Shown here piece by piece: positions 8,244 through 14,651 of a stretch of DNA of 17,365 nt; position 1 is the first letter of the stretch, and the number at the start of each line of letters is the position of its first letter. The notes below the pieces were generated by a model that saw only the letters and a list, made by a program, of their open reading frames with translations, made no database searches and was not told where the DNA came from. Position numbers and translations under genes: made by a program. The stretch comes from Eggerthellaceae bacterium (lineage in GTDB: Bacteria; Actinomycetota; Coriobacteriia; Coriobacteriales; Eggerthellaceae), in assembly GCA_017459485.1 (NCBI GenBank), contig JAFUCW010000271.1, positions 1 to 17,365 on the forward strand. Direction: 5' to 3'.

Positions 8244-9033
8244 AGTTCGCCTCCAATTCCTTTTTGGCGTCTTCCAAGAACAGCCCTGTTTCCTGCACGG
8301 GGCGCAAGATCACTACCAGTTCGCAATCGCATTCCTTGGCGGCAGCAATCTTTTCCCCGAAACCTCCGGTGGCTCCCGATTGCTTTGTGACCAGGTGATT
8401 TATGGAATATTCGCGGATGAACGCGCAGTTCAGCTGCGTGGAGAAAGGCCCCTGCAGCGCCAGGATGCGGTCGGTGGGCACGCCAAGCTCCTTCGCATGG
8501 GAGACGGAATCGACCACAGGCAGAAGCCGTGCCCAGACGCGATCGTTGAAGTCGGGGATGTGCTTGACGAACGTTGCCAAGTCCTTGCTGCCGGTGGTCA
8601 GCATGATGTTGCCCGTAGTGGTCGCAAGGTAACGCGCCGCCTCTTCAACGTTTTCCACGCCGACCCACGTTCCGTCTTCGGTGTTTTCCCGTTCTATGCG
8701 CAACAGGTCTACGCCGTGCTCTAAGGCCAAGGCGGCAATGCTTTCGGAGATATGCAGCGCAAAGGGATGGGTGGCGTCCACAATGCAGCAGAAGTGGTGG
8801 TCGGACATGAGGGTCTGCTTCTGCTCGGGCGAAAGGGGCCCTTGAAGCGCCGTGACATGCTCGCCTCCGAACAGCAGGCTCGCCCCATATTCAGTGGCAG
8901 TGCACGCTACAATGTCGCAGGTGTCGCGTCCGTCGAGCCATTCCACAAGCAGGCGCCCTTCGGCAGTGCCGCCAAACACCAATACCTGCGGGCGGACGTC
9001 GCTTCCGCCCAAGCGCGTGTTCGCCGACGCCAT
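8233..9033 (-). CDS. cbiJ: Cobalt-precorrin-6A reductase
   Basis: CbiJ/CobK reduces precorrin-6A, or its cobalt form, to the 6B level using NAD(P)H. The protein is 266 residues, the family norm. Visible motifs are the nucleotide-binding VLVFGGTAEGRLL (17-29), CTATEYGASLL (44-54) and the family signature DATHPFA (87-93). Later come TTGSKDLATF and a C-terminal ATGGFGEKIAAAKE region matching the usual SG.TGG.AEK motif. The ATG at 9033 lies three bases after the cbiH stop. The first dozen residues are not conserved-looking, so a start slightly further in is possible. It sits in the order cbiH-cbiJ-cbiET, close to the order in which the enzymes act. Confidence 0.94.
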   Translation of the reverse strand: MASANTRLGGSDVRPQVLVFGGTAEGRLLVEWLDGRDTCDIVACTATEYGASLLFGGEHVTALQGPLSPEQKQTLMSDHHFCCIVDATHPFALHISESIAALALEHGVDLLRIERENTEDGTWVGVENVEEAARYLATTTGNIMLTTGSKDLATFVKHIPDFNDRVWARLLPVVDSVSHAKELGVPTDRILALQGPFSTQLNCAFIREYSINHLVTKQSGATGGFGEKIAAAKECDCELVVILRPVQETGLFLEDAKKELEANYGL

Positions 9034-9036
9034 GCC

Positions 9037-9777
9037 CTAATCTTCCCGTTGCAGGTAACCGCGCGGCGTGACCATGTGCCCGTCGACGACTTTCGTTTGC
9101 GCGTTGCCAATGAAGACGCAGGTGAACATGTCCACAGCGGTGTCGCGCAGCGTGGCAAGGTCGGTCACGTGGGCTTCCTGGCCTTCGCGTCCGATGTTGC
9201 GCACATATCCGCAAACCGTGGCGGGATCGCGGTGGCGCAGAAGGATGTCGCATGCGCGCGAAAGGTAGTCGGCGCGTTTGTGCGAGCTGGGGTTGTACAA
9301 GCTTATGCAGAAGTCCGCTTGCGCTGCCGCTTCCAGACGTGCCTCGATCTTCTCCCAAGGGGTGAGCAGGTCGGACAAAGAGATGGTGCACCAGTCGTGC
9401 ATGAGCGGAGCTCCCAATACCGCAGCGCCTCCGTTTGATGCCGACACGCCGGGAACGACGTCGATCTCCACATCGGAAAACTCGTCTTCGGCAAGCTCGA
9501 ACAGGAGTCCGGCCATGCCGTAGATGCCTGGGTCACCCGAACACACCATGGCGACCGAGCGTCCCTGTTGCGCGCGCTCAAGCGCCATGCGGCAACGATC
9601 GACCTCTTTGCGCATGGGAGTAGTCAGCGTTTCCTTGTCGGGAAATTGGTCGGCAACAAGTTCGATGTAGGCGGTGTAGCCTACGATCAGGTCGCATCCC
9701 TCGAGCGCTTCGACTGCGCGCAGCGTCATGTCTTTGGCGCCGCCTGGGCCAAGTCCTACAACCGTCAGTTTCGCCAT
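9037..9777 (-). CDS. cbiH: Cobalt-factor III (precorrin-3B) C17-methyltransferase
   Basis: CbiH/CobJ methylates C17 and drives ring contraction, the step that creates the corrin skeleton. It is a 246-residue single-domain tetrapyrrole methylase. Motifs are VVGLGPGGAKDMTLRA (6-21), MVCSGDPGIYGMAGL (77-91), VVPGVSASNGGAAVLGAPLM (107-126) and ISLYNPSSHKR (158-168). I start at the ATG at 9777, with AAAGGA seven bases upstream. The open frame continues to 9957, but the extra residues look like untranslated leader and cover the predicted promoter. Without the extra domain found in some longer aerobic fusions, this looks like the plain CbiH type. First gene of its block. Confidence 0.95.
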   Translation of the reverse strand: MAKLTVVGLGPGGAKDMTLRAVEALEGCDLIVGYTAYIELVADQFPDKETLTTPMRKEVDRCRMALERAQQGRSVAMVCSGDPGIYGMAGLLFELAEDEFSDVEIDVVPGVSASNGGAAVLGAPLMHDWCTISLSDLLTPWEKIEARLEAAAQADFCISLYNPSSHKRADYLSRACDILLRHRDPATVCGYVRNIGREGQEAHVTDLATLRDTAVDMFTCVFIGNAQTKVVDGHMVTPRGYLQRED

Positions 9778-9852
9778 ACGTCCATCCTTTCGCCTGCGTG
9801 AAGCGCTTCTGCCGTGCCGTGCATTCCCCTTCGGTGGTTTCGGTGCAAGGTT

Positions 9853-9883
9853 GGCCGCTTGCTGCTGTCTGCAAGGTGCGACC
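9853..9883 (-). other. Stem-loop in the cbiH leader RNA
   Basis: In the minus-strand transcript, GGTCGC and TTGC pair with GCAA and GCGGCC around an eight-base loop, with a three-base bulge on the 5' side (ten pairs, one G-U). It sits in the approximately 120-base leader between the predicted cbiH promoter and the start codon. I looked for the conserved cobalamin riboswitch core and B12 box in this leader and did not find them. It may be a regulatory structure of another kind or have no function. Confidence 0.3.
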
Positions 9884-9904
9884 ATCAGGGAAGTGCAACT
9901 CACG

Positions 9905-9932
9905 ATTATACCGTCAAGAAAGGTCTGGTCAG
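9905..9932 (-). promoter_or_regulatory. Predicted sigma-70 type promoter of the cbiH block
   Basis: A perfect TATAAT -10 box (plus coordinates 9905-9910) is preceded, at a 16-base spacing, by CTGACC (9927-9932), which matches four of six -35 positions. Transcription would start near 9897 and leave a leader of about 120 bases before the cbiH ATG. It lies in the 286-base gap between the aldolase and cbiH. The rest of that gap, toward the aldolase stop, holds only weak inverted repeats and no gene that I can support. Confidence 0.55.
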
Positions 9933-10063
9933 GTGTCGCATCCGACAAGAAGACCACGTTTCAAGCCTGTGGCGCTGTCGTGTGGCTGCAAAAACGCCTT
10001 TGCTTGGCTGTTTGCGTGGCTGTTCGGGTCTTTCGCTGTCGAGCGGCTTGCTGCTTTTGGGCA

Positions 10064-10729
10064 TTATTCGTCAAGAGATGCGCGCAGGGCATAGAACGAC
10101 CGGAGTTCCTGCAGGCGGGCAATCTGGTCGCTTCCTAGGGCAACTCCACCGCCCAGGATGCTCACATATGCATGGACGGTGGCAATGTGCTCGACGTGCT
10201 CCATCAGGTCGAATGCAGCCCAAAGGCTATCTGCCCAAGAAAGCGCTCCATGGTTGGCAAGCAGGACGGCCTGGTGGTCGTCCACGTACGGGTCAAGACT
10301 GTCGGCAACGGCAGCAGTGGAAGGCAGGGCGAAGTCGCACACAGGCACCTCTCCCATGTTCACCACTGTTTCGGGCAGGTAGGGTTCGTCGATCGCCTTG
10401 TGGCAGACGGCGAATGCGCTTGCTATGGGTGGATGGGCGTGAACGACGGCGCGCGCATCGGGCCGTCGCGCGTAGACGCGGATGTGCAAGGCTATTTCGG
10501 AAGAGGGTTGCCGCCCCGAGCGGTCGCTTGCGCGCACTGCGCCGTCGATCGTGCAGTGGACGATCATTTCTGGCTCCAAGCGCCCTTTGCACACGCCAGA
10601 GGGCGTAATCAAGATATCGTTTTCCCCCGCGCGCACCGACAGGTTGCCGTCCCCTGCCACAACCAGCCTGCGTTCGTAGAGATGCGCACCAACTTCGCAC
10701 AGCATGTGCCGTTCTTGTTCGAAGTCCAT
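10064..10729 (-). CDS. Class II aldolase/adducin family protein, L-fuculose-phosphate aldolase-like
   Basis: The 221-residue protein has the metal-ligand set of class II sugar-phosphate aldolases: E78 in SSE, H97 and H99 in VHAHPP, and H160 in LANHGAL. The spacings (19, 2 and 61) equal those of E. coli FucA (E73, H92, H94, H155). GDGNLSVR (27-34) and ITPSG (41-45) form the phosphate-binding segments. Such enzymes split fuculose-, ribulose- or 5-deoxypentulose-1-phosphates to dihydroxyacetone phosphate and an aldehyde; the substrate cannot be read from the sequence. The ATG at 10729 is chosen because AAGGAGG sits four bases upstream. An upstream in-frame codon at 10744 overlaps that site. It is upstream of the B12 block on the same strand, but cbiH has its own promoter, so a functional link is not shown. 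It is divergent from the secreted protein at 10930. Confidence 0.88.
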   Translation of the reverse strand: MDFEQERHMLCEVGAHLYERRLVVAGDGNLSVRAGENDILITPSGVCKGRLEPEMIVHCTIDGAVRASDRSGRQPSSEIALHIRVYARRPDARAVVHAHPPIASAFAVCHKAIDEPYLPETVVNMGEVPVCDFALPSTAAVADSLDPYVDDHQAVLLANHGALSWADSLWAAFDLMEHVEHIATVHAYVSILGGGVALGSDQIARLQELRSFYALRASLDE

Positions 10730-10810
10730 GTCTCCTCCTTGCACGGATTCGGAAAACCCAGCGCTTTAACAGCCCGCCTTGCCGTTACGCGCGAAGGCGT
10801 CTTGAAAAAT

Positions 10811-10830
10811 ATTGTACGGCATGCCGTGCA
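10811..10830 (-). promoter_or_regulatory. Palindrome overlapping a possible -10 box upstream of the aldolase
   Basis: TGTACGGCA-TGCCGTGCA (10813-10830) is an 18-base inverted repeat with eight of nine positions paired. On the minus strand its end runs into TACAAT (plus 10811-10816), a good -10 box about 80 bases before the aldolase ATG. No -35 box at the right distance was found, so the palindrome may bind a regulator that replaces or blocks it. Operator function is inferred. Confidence 0.4.
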
Positions 10831-10854
10831 CCCAGGACTCCACCTTGCGTAGAT

Positions 10855-10877
10855 GACAGCCTGCCAACGCAGGTGTC
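10855..10877. other. Interrupted inverted repeat in the divergent intergenic region
   Basis: GACA-g-CCTGC-caac-GCAGG-TGTC forms nine pairs with one unpaired G and a four-base loop. No T-run follows on either strand, so it is not an intrinsic terminator. It lies between the two possible divergent promoters of the aldolase and the secreted protein. It could be an operator for either, or chance. Confidence 0.25.
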
Positions 10878-10905
10878 GCCTATGCCGTTTTGCGCGGTAG
10901 CTTTC

Positions 10906-10920
10906 TGTACAATACGTACA
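10906..10920 (+). promoter_or_regulatory. TGTAC-N5-GTACA dyad over the -10 box of the secreted-protein gene
   Basis: A perfect dyad, TGTAC and GTACA separated by five bases, covers TACAAT (10908-10913). That is a good -10 box 17 bases before the ATG at 10930. No strong -35 is visible. Transcription would start near 10920, leaving about ten untranslated bases and no Shine-Dalgarno site, so the messenger would be nearly leaderless. A repressor at this position would block polymerase directly. Confidence 0.4.
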
Positions 10921-10929
10921 AGATCATAT

Positions 10930-11934
10930 ATGAACTGGCTTGCTCGCATACGCATCGCTTTCGCGTTGGTTTTTGCAGGGGCGATTCTTGCCCTTGCGTT
11001 TCCACTTGCCGTTTTCGCCGAAGAGGGCAACGGCGCTGTCGAGACAGCGCAGTCCCAAGAAACCGACCTGCTCATTTGGACCGAGCCTGGGCCAGAAGGG
11101 GACAGGGTGTTTTTCACCGATATGGCGCAGCGCCCTATCTCCGGCGAATGGCGCATCGAAGGCCAGAACTACGTGCTCGCCGATGACGGGACAATCTTTG
11201 CCGGCGGTGGACCACTTGGAACGAAGGGGCGCCTCTACGTTCCGGTACTTGGCGTCGACGTCCCCGTCAACGTGTCGAACAACGACAATGCGCAGTACTA
11301 CACCGACCTTGAAGACAGTGCAGCGTACGTGCGCTACAGCCTGTCGAAGTACTACATTGCCGACCACAACAACCAGGCTTTCGCGGGGCTTGTGCAGACA
11401 CAAGTGGGAGACCAGGCGTTTCTGTTTACGGAAGGCGGCATCGAAGCGTTCGAGTGCTACAGTACGATGTATGGCCACAACATCGAGTGGGGGCTTACGG
11501 ACGACGAAGACAACGACATCATCAACCGAATGCCCCTTGATGGCTTCGTTGCCTACACGTGCCTCGACAACTGGTGGAACGTGCATATTACGTACTGGAA
11601 GCGGACTTGGATCGCGGACTCGACTGACGTTGGGCAGACTGCTCCTCTTGAGCGCAAAGATGCCCGCGACGTGCCCATGGAGCCCATCGACAGCCCTATG
11701 GAGCTGGAAAACAGGATTGGAGTTCCGCTTTGCCCCGACGCTGTCCAAGGCGACGGCAAGGCAGCATGGACGCCCCTTCCCCTGCAGGAGCAGGTGGGTT
11801 TCTTCGGGCTGAACCTGTGGCATACGAACGCCCAGGGTTTGGAAGTGAGCGTTGAGGACTTAAGCGTATGGAGGCTTCGGCCGGACTTGGAGCAATTTGA
11901 CGCTTTGCTCAAAGAGCGCATCCAATCGCGTTGA
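10930..11934 (+). CDS. Secreted protein with sortase-like His/Cys/Arg arrangement, family unknown
   Basis: This 334-residue protein starts with a clear Sec signal: NWLARIRIA, a hydrophobic core, then FPLAVFA with likely cleavage after A30. I do not recognise the family by overall similarity. However, H146 (YYIADHNNQAF), C211 (FVAYTCLDN) and R225 (ITYWKRTW) are spaced 65 and 14 residues apart. In Staphylococcus SrtA the catalytic His, Cys and Arg are 64 and 13 apart (H120, C184, R197). The context also fits: VPVLGVDVPVNV (104-115) resembles the early beta strands, and QVGDQAFLF (158-166) resembles the GD turn after the sortase His. The final 100 residues (about 235-334) are an extension without a membrane anchor. 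No LPXTG substrate is in the window. The start is the first ATG that gives an intact signal peptide. A sortase fold is an inference; substrate and activity are unknown. Confidence 0.7.
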   Translation: MNWLARIRIAFALVFAGAILALAFPLAVFAEEGNGAVETAQSQETDLLIWTEPGPEGDRVFFTDMAQRPISGEWRIEGQNYVLADDGTIFAGGGPLGTKGRLYVPVLGVDVPVNVSNNDNAQYYTDLEDSAAYVRYSLSKYYIADHNNQAFAGLVQTQVGDQAFLFTEGGIEAFECYSTMYGHNIEWGLTDDEDNDIINRMPLDGFVAYTCLDNWWNVHITYWKRTWIADSTDVGQTAPLERKDARDVPMEPIDSPMELENRIGVPLCPDAVQGDGKAAWTPLPLQEQVGFFGLNLWHTNAQGLEVSVEDLSVWRLRPDLEQFDALLKERIQSR

Positions 11935-11962
11935 TCGGGGCTTTTTCGCATCGACGAGGGAG

Positions 11963-11990
11963 GAACAAAGGCCGCTTTCGCCTTGCGGCC
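11963..11990 (-). terminator. Likely intrinsic terminator of trpB
   Basis: On the minus strand GGCCGC, a nine-base loop and GCGGCC are followed by TTTGTTC. This lies 39-66 bases after the trpB stop. The T-tract is short and interrupted, so efficiency is uncertain. It also lies in the convergent gap after the plus-strand secreted-protein gene, whose own stop is followed by CTTTTTC at 11941-11947 but has no strong hairpin before it. Confidence 0.5.
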
Positions 11991-12020
11991 CCGGTGCCGC
12001 CTTTGCAAGGGGCACCGGGG
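11989..12020. other. Strong GC hairpin in the convergent gap
   Basis: CCCCGGTGCC and GGCACCGGGG pair perfectly, and inside them CCTT and AAGG pair around TGC, giving 14 pairs with one unpaired G. It shares two bases with the adjacent terminator hairpin at 11970-11990. No T-run follows on either strand. It probably acts as a barrier between converging transcripts or protects a 3' end. Confidence 0.6.
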
Positions 12021-12028
12021 TAAAAGGC

Positions 12029-13456
12029 CTACTCCAAGCCGAAATCCGGAATGGTTGCGAAGCCGCGTTCCAGGTCTTCGTCGGTGGGGATGTAGTCGGT
12101 CATGGTGCCGTTCAGGTAGGCGTCGTAGGCGTACATGTCGAAGTAGCCCGTGCCCGTGAGCCCGAACAAGATCACCTTCTCTTCGCCCGTTTCCTTGCAT
12201 TTGAGGGCTTCGTCGATGGCGACGCGAATGGCATGCGCGCTTTCAGGTGCGGGCAGGGTTCCCTCGACGCGGGCGAATTGCACCGCCGCGTCGAACACGT
12301 TCGTCTGCTCGACGGCGCGCGCCTCGTCCAGGAATCCGTCGTGGAAAAGCTGCGAAAGAATCGGGCTCATGCCATGGTAGCGCAACCCACCCGCAGGGGT
12401 GGGGCTGGGCCTAAACACGTTGCCAAGCGTGTACATTTTCGCAAGCGGCGTGATTTGGCCCGAGTCGCAGAAGTCGTAAGCGAACTTGCCACGCGTCATG
12501 GAGGGGCAGCTGGCCGGCTCCACTGCGATGAAGTGCGGAGCAGGATTTCCCAACCGCTTGTCGCGCATGAACGGCGCCATAAGCCCCCCTAGGTTCGATC
12601 CGCCGCCTGCGCACCCGATGACGATGTCGGGGTAGACGCCGATCTTGTCCATGGCCGCCTTCGCTTCCAGCCCGATGACCGACTGGTGGATAAGCACCTG
12701 ATTGAGCACGCTGCCAAGCACGTAGCGGTATCCTTCGCTGGTCACAGCAACCTCGACTGCTTCGGAAATGGCGGTGCCCAAGCTGCCGGAGTGGTCTTCG
12801 AACTCGGCAAGAAGCTTGCGTCCTACTTCGGTCGTGTCCGACGGAGAAGGCACGATCGATGCGCCGTAGGTTTCGATAACTGCGCGCCTGAACGGCTTTT
12901 GGTCGTAGGAGCAGCGTACCATGTAGACCTTGCAGTCCAGGTTGAAGAAGCTGCAGGCCATCGACAAGGCGGTGCCCCATTGCCCTGCACCCGTTTCGGT
13001 GGTCACGCCGCGCAGCCCCTGCTGCTTGGCGTAGTACGCCTGCGCGATGGCAGAGTTCAGCTTGTGCGACCCGCTTGTGTTGCCGCCTTCGAACTTGTAG
13101 TAGATCTTGGCGGGTGTGCCAAGAAGCTTCTCCAAGAAGGTGGCGCGCACAAGCGGAGAGGGCCTGTACATCTTGTAGAACTCGCGAATCTCTTCGGGGA
13201 TTTCGATAAATGCGTCGGTGTCGTTGAGCTCTTGTTTCGCCAGCTCCTCGCAAAACACCGGCGTCAGGTCCTCGAGCGTTGCGGGCTTGCCCGTGCCAGG
13301 GTTCATGATCGGTCGATGGTCGGTCTTCATGTCGGCGCGCACGTTGTAGTAGTGGGTTGGTATCTCGTCTTCTTCCAAGAAGATCTTGTACGGGTCGTTG
13401 CCCGTTGCGCTCATGGCGCCTCGTGCATCCAGCATTTCCTGCATTGTCGTTGCCAT
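12029..13456 (-). CDS. trpB: TrpB2-type tryptophan synthase beta chain
   Basis: This 475-residue PLP enzyme makes tryptophan from indole and serine. It is of the TrpB2 type, with a long N-terminus and no partner TrpA gene next to it. The PLP lysine K132 lies in YKFEGGNTSGSHKLNSA, where TrpB2 proteins have SHK.N. TTETGAGQWGTALS (152-165) carries the catalytic E154, and CAGGGSNLGG is the phosphate-binding loop. FGLTGTGYFDMYAY near the C-terminus is also typical. The ATG at 13456 follows AGGAGG by seven bases. The frame stays open far upstream, but that part is the T-box leader and is not protein. Expression is predicted to need uncharged tRNA-Trp through the T-box at 13568-13868. TrpB2 without TrpA suggests indole scavenging rather than complete synthesis, which is an inference. 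Confidence 0.95.
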   Translation of the reverse strand: MATTMQEMLDARGAMSATGNDPYKIFLEEDEIPTHYYNVRADMKTDHRPIMNPGTGKPATLEDLTPVFCEELAKQELNDTDAFIEIPEEIREFYKMYRPSPLVRATFLEKLLGTPAKIYYKFEGGNTSGSHKLNSAIAQAYYAKQQGLRGVTTETGAGQWGTALSMACSFFNLDCKVYMVRCSYDQKPFRRAVIETYGASIVPSPSDTTEVGRKLLAEFEDHSGSLGTAISEAVEVAVTSEGYRYVLGSVLNQVLIHQSVIGLEAKAAMDKIGVYPDIVIGCAGGGSNLGGLMAPFMRDKRLGNPAPHFIAVEPASCPSMTRGKFAYDFCDSGQITPLAKMYTLGNVFRPSPTPAGGLRYHGMSPILSQLFHDGFLDEARAVEQTNVFDAAVQFARVEGTLPAPESAHAIRVAIDEALKCKETGEEKVILFGLTGTGYFDMYAYDAYLNGTMTDYIPTDEDLERGFATIPDFGLE

Positions 13457-13567
13457 TTTCCGGCCTCCTTTTCTGCCGCTGTATGCGGCATCTCGTGTGC
13501 GCCCTTGATGGCGAGCGCCTTGTCCGTTGGAAGAACGGCTGTATGTTCGTTTCTTCCTGGAGGCTGG

Positions 13568-13610
13568 GAAAAAAGAAAAGCCCTTGCCTCCTTTTTGCAG
13601 GGACAAGAGC
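13568..13610 (-). terminator. Attenuator terminator in the trpB leader
   Basis: In the minus-strand RNA the stem GCTCTTGTC pairs with GGCAAGGGC (nine pairs, with G-U) and the run TTTTCTTTTTT follows. The 5' arm overlaps the conserved T-box partner GTCCCTGC. If that segment pairs with GCAG just before the T-box bulge, the terminator cannot form. This is the off state of the switch. It ends about 110 bases before the trpB start codon. Two small stem-loops follow in that last part of the leader (CCGTT/AACGG and GCCGC/GCGGC). Confidence 0.9.
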
Positions 13611-13868
13611 TTGGAAAACTCCTGCGGTGCCACCGCTGCTTGGTGTGTTGCCACACCCACTCATGAAGCGCCATCACGCTTCTGCCGTTCACGCCGACAT
13701 ACGTCCGAAACTACTCTCGCATCTTGCCTGACAACGAACGCGCCATGGCAAGAAAACGATTTTGCCCCAGCCCTCAAGGGCCCATCCCCACGACCGCATC
13801 TCCGCCGGGATTCCACCATCCCCGACTCTCTGTGGGCGCGCTTCAAGGGGCACTTCCCTCTCACAGGT
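13568..13868 (-). ncRNA. Tryptophan T-box riboswitch leader
   Basis: All main T-box parts are visible in the minus-strand RNA. Stem I pairs GAGGG (plus 13856-13860) with CCCTT (13776-13780) and CCCC (13847-13850) with GGGG (13786-13789). Between these pairs is a symmetric specifier loop, AAGTG opposite ATGGG, holding the codon TGG (13782-13784) followed by CCCTTGAG. The distal part has AGAGAGTCGGGGATGGTG (within 13806-13834). Stem III is GGTGTG-GCAA-CACACC (13642-13657). The T-box itself is AGCGGTGGCACCGCAGG (13621-13637), whose TGGC bulge fits a tRNA ending in G-CCA, as bacterial tRNA-Trp does. Uncharged tRNA-Trp should stabilise the antiterminator and allow trpB transcription. Specifier and bulge agree independently. 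Confidence 0.95.
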
Positions 13869-13876
13869 TTGAAGAA

Positions 13877-13905
13877 ACTGTAGTGCACTTAAGCGAGCGT
13901 GTCAA
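13877..13905 (-). promoter_or_regulatory. Promoter of the T-box/trpB transcript
   Basis: A perfect TTGACA -35 (plus 13900-13905) and TACAGT -10 (13877-13882) are separated by 17 bases. Transcription should start near 13870, directly at the foot of T-box Stem I, which supports the call. GTCAA-N7-TTGAC (13901-13917) forms an inverted repeat over the -35 box and could be an operator. Between 13918 and the sigma-factor start there is an AT-poor stretch and a T-run (13972-13980) with no gene I can support. Confidence 0.8.
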
Positions 13906-14018
13906 CACATAATTGACGTCTACTCTGGAGATCGGGGCACTTCTTGCCTAGCTCGCTCGATATGGCCTCCCCGTTTTTTTCGTATTCAGAACGGTAATTG
14001 CGCCCTTGGTTCGCTACT

Positions 14019-14594
14019 ATGGTGAAGGAGCTTTCGAAAGACCATAGGAGCGTTTTGTCTCGGGAAAAGCTACAGAACGGTCGTGCATCCACTGCCCGCT
14101 TCAACGACAAAGCGGGCGAATTCGAGCGTCTTTATTCGGAAAGCTACCGTTTCGTGTACAACTACGTTCGTTATCGCATGTCAGACTCCGATGCGGCAGA
14201 AGACGTCGTGTCCGAGGCGTTTTTTGCCGCTGCACGCGCGTTTTCCCGCTTCGATCCGAACCGCTCGAAATTCACCACGTGGGTGATATCCATCGCTATC
14301 AATTGCATGAACAGCTACTATCGCAAAGAGCGTCCGACGGTTGCCCTTGACGCTGTGCCTGAATCGTCTTTTGCGGATGAGAGCGTGCAGGAGGAGGTCG
14401 AAAACCGCGCTTTGGTCGAACAGCTGTTGCGCACGCTCGACGACGACGAGCGCTTGCTCGTCGTTATGAAGTACCGCGAAGGAAAACGCAACGTCGACAT
14501 TGCCCGCGAGCTGAACATGAACGCTTCCACCGTTTCGACGGTGCTTGCGCGCGCAATCGAGAAAATGAGAGGCGCGATGAGGTCTTGTCCTTAA
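14019..14594 (+). CDS. ECF-like sigma-70 family RNA polymerase sigma factor
   Basis: The 191-residue protein has the two regions of a group 4 sigma factor. Region 2 is FERLYSESYRFVYNYVRYRM-DSDAAEDVVSEAFFAAARAF (35-75), where DAAEDVVSEAF is the core-binding and -10 segment, followed by FTTWVISIAINCMNSYYRK. Region 4 is LLRTLDDDERLLVVMKYREG (137-155), then a helix-turn-helix NVDIARELNMNASTVSTVLARA (158-179). No extra C-terminal domain is present. The start is uncertain. The ATG at 14019 has no ribosome site, and a TTG at 14055 has AGGAG four bases upstream. Both precede region 2. It is followed after 57 bases by the phosphatase gene, which may control it. ECF sigmas are normally held by a membrane anti-sigma factor; none is identifiable in the window. 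Confidence 0.9.
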   Translation: MVKELSKDHRSVLSREKLQNGRASTARFNDKAGEFERLYSESYRFVYNYVRYRMSDSDAAEDVVSEAFFAAARAFSRFDPNRSKFTTWVISIAINCMNSYYRKERPTVALDAVPESSFADESVQEEVENRALVEQLLRTLDDDERLLVVMKYREGKRNVDIARELNMNASTVSTVLARAIEKMRGAMRSCP

Positions 14595-14604
14595 GTCCTG
14601 TTGA

Positions 14605-14625
14605 GGTGCAGGGTCGTTGTGCACC
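14605..14625 (+). other. Stem-loop between the sigma factor and phosphatase genes
   Basis: GGTGCA and TGCACC pair perfectly around a nine-base loop in the 57-base gap. No T-run follows, so transcription probably continues into the phosphatase gene. It may tune the ratio of the two products or have no function. Confidence 0.35.
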
Positions 14626-14651
14626 CCGAAGAGCACAAGCGTAGGTTGACT

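Noticed and set aside
9778..9900. Cobalamin riboswitch in the cbiH leader
   Set aside because: The leader has a purine-rich GAAGGGGAATGC and a stem-loop, but I could not find the B12 box or the conserved core in the right order. A covariance search would settle it.
10924..11823. Minus-strand open frame of 299 codons opposite the secreted protein
   Set aside because: The plus-strand frame has a well-formed signal peptide and a plausible promoter; the minus frame has neither.
12428..12437. GTGTACATTT resembling the B12-region dyad, inside trpB
   Set aside because: It is not a full dyad, lies in the middle of a coding region and encodes ordinary conserved residues (MYTLGN).
13457..13660. N-terminal extension of trpB by 68 codons
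   Set aside because: This stretch contains the attenuator terminator and T-box, and the ATG at 13456 has a strong ribosome site and gives the normal protein length.
13933..13980. Plus-strand intrinsic terminator ending in a T-run
   Set aside because: Only a five-pair stem (CGGGG/CCCCG) with a loop of about 29 bases can be drawn, and no plus-strand gene lies immediately upstream to be terminated.
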